From: CAZFPA01 sp964520975
GTDB taxonomy: Bacteria > Bacillota > Negativicutes > Selenomonadales > Selenomonadaceae
Assembly: GCA_964520975.1 (NCBI GenBank)
Contig: CAZFPA010000116.1
Coordinates: 1 to 5,379, forward strand
Length of the DNA: 5,379 nt
Direction: 5' to 3'
Made by a program: the position numbers and the translations under genes. This document shows, in pieces, positions 4,607 to 5,379 of the stretch. How positions within the stretch are numbered: the first letter of the stretch is position 1; each line of letters begins with the position of its first letter. The notes under the pieces are model-generated. The model made no database searches, was not told the origin of the DNA, and saw nothing but the letters and a program-made list of their open reading frames with translations.

Positions 4607-5379
4607 ATGTCGAATAAAGAAGTCTTTGACAGCCGTGATGAGGTCAACAAAACCTTAGTCGAATCCCTGTCCCGTTATGGGAATCTTGAACCGCCGGGCA
4701 TTGTCGGGCGTCCCTACAACGATGGCTCAAAATCCAAATATCAGTTCAGTGCAGCAAACTATCTGCGCATCATGGCTGTGCAGCGGCAAAAGGAATATAA
4801 GGATCCACGCTGGATCAGTGAGACTTTTCTTGAAAAGCATGGTCTGAGCGTGCGTGAGGATGCTGTTCCGGTTGGAATCGAATACTGGAAGGGCATTGAT
4901 CAGGGCAAGGAGTACAAGGGTGAACTGAAAAAATTCTATAACGTTGCTGAACTGCTGGATAACGAAGTACAGCCTAAACTCGTGCAGGGTGATCGTGAAG
5001 AGGATTTCGCCTATGCTGTAGACCTGTTGAAAGCCAGTGGGGCTCATGCGAATTATAAGTATACGGCAGAACAGATCTTTGAAGCAACGGAGAAATTTGC
5101 CAGGAAAAAAGGTGCAGATGAGTTCTCAGCACCGCTTACTGCGCAGATTTTGTTGAAAACGAGCCAGCTCAGCTATGACTATACGAAACATCCGCTCTTT
5201 ACCCAGGAGCAGCTGGAGCGTCTGGATAAGAATCCGAAAATCCTGTTCCATGCCGAGAAAAAAGCGCAGCAGCTCATGGCAGGTATGCTCTATCAGCAGG
5301 AAGAACAACTCAAACATATGGCAGATCGAATCCACCAGGAAGAGAATCTGAAGAAATCTCTGGAAGAGCAGAAAAAAAT
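4607..5379 (+). CDS. ArdC/TraC-type ssDNA-binding domain protein (3' end outside window)
   Basis: The frame is open from ATG 4607 to the right edge, giving 257 residues with no stop. Residues about 34-95 carry the ArdC/TraC N-terminal pattern: GRPYND (34-39), an FSAANYLRIMAVQR helix, YKDPRW (64-69), then a segment GLSVREDAVPVGIEYWK in the place of the usual vrkGekg...v.yw, and EYKGELKKFYNVAELL. This domain binds single-stranded DNA and occurs in antirestriction and primase-related proteins that protect or process DNA entering by conjugation. The middle part (about 115-215) is not recognised. From about 217 a charged, Gln/Glu-rich region predicts a coiled coil continuing out of the window. The ribosome binding site is weak (GGGTGA), and the start five bases after the previous stop suggests coupled translation. 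The full length and any C-terminal catalytic domain cannot be judged. Confidence 0.75.
   Translation, partial: MSNKEVFDSRDEVNKTLVESLSRYGNLEPPGIVGRPYNDGSKSKYQFSAANYLRIMAVQRQKEYKDPRWISETFLEKHGLSVREDAVPVGIEYWKGIDQGKEYKGELKKFYNVAELLDNEVQPKLVQGDREEDFAYAVDLLKASGAHANYKYTAEQIFEATEKFARKKGADEFSAPLTAQILLKTSQLSYDYTKHPLFTQEQLERLDKNPKILFHAEKKAQQLMAGMLYQQEEQLKHMADRIHQEENLKKSLEEQKK

Noticed and set aside
1..5379. tRNA, rRNA, CRISPR array, insertion sequence ends
   Set aside because: No cloverleaf, no regularly spaced repeats, and no transposase with terminal inverted repeats were seen on either strand.

Overview
The window looks like the maintenance block of a plasmid, or of a plasmid-like integrative element, from a Gram-positive-type anaerobe. 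Strong AAGGAGG-type ribosome binding sites, moderate GC content, tight gene packing and the protein families point to Bacillota. A Negativicutes host such as a Selenomonas or Megamonas relative is possible, but that is an inference from general resemblance. All convincing genes lie on the + strand.

Layout: (1) Positions 1-459 hold decayed coding sequence. Protein-like stretches jump between the three forward frames and the last one stops at the foot of an intrinsic terminator (457-497). (2) Ten bases after that terminator a strong Shine-Dalgarno site starts a 144-aa protein with a DUF5348-like C-terminal domain (524-958). (3) The intergenic region 959-1102 is dense. It has a hairpin whose U-tract lies on the minus strand, a + promoter with a 13-bp palindrome in its spacer, a good minus-strand -10 box, and a leader hairpin ahead of parA. 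(4) From 1103 to the right edge runs one tightly coupled gene series: parA, parB (1-nt overlap), a 51-aa cysteine-rich protein, a winged-helix replication-initiator-like protein, a 69-aa unknown, possibly a 24-aa mini-ORF, a 45-aa acidic unknown, and a partial protein with an ArdC/TraC-type single-strand DNA-binding N-terminus.

How the genes work together: ParA and ParB would segregate the replicon. The winged-helix protein probably starts replication, with a possible origin inside its own linker-coding region. The ArdC-like protein would act on incoming or single-stranded DNA during transfer. Partition and replication genes appear to share one transcript.

The most unusual structure is a pair of near-identical palindromes (arm AAGTGGTCCAT, one central base) at 4135-4165 and 4422-4446. 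Each sits just upstream of the Shine-Dalgarno site of a small gene. They look like repeated operators, centromere-like sites or leader hairpins. The 3' end of parB also appears to have changed frame, and a small leftward RNA may be made between the DUF5348-like gene and parA.
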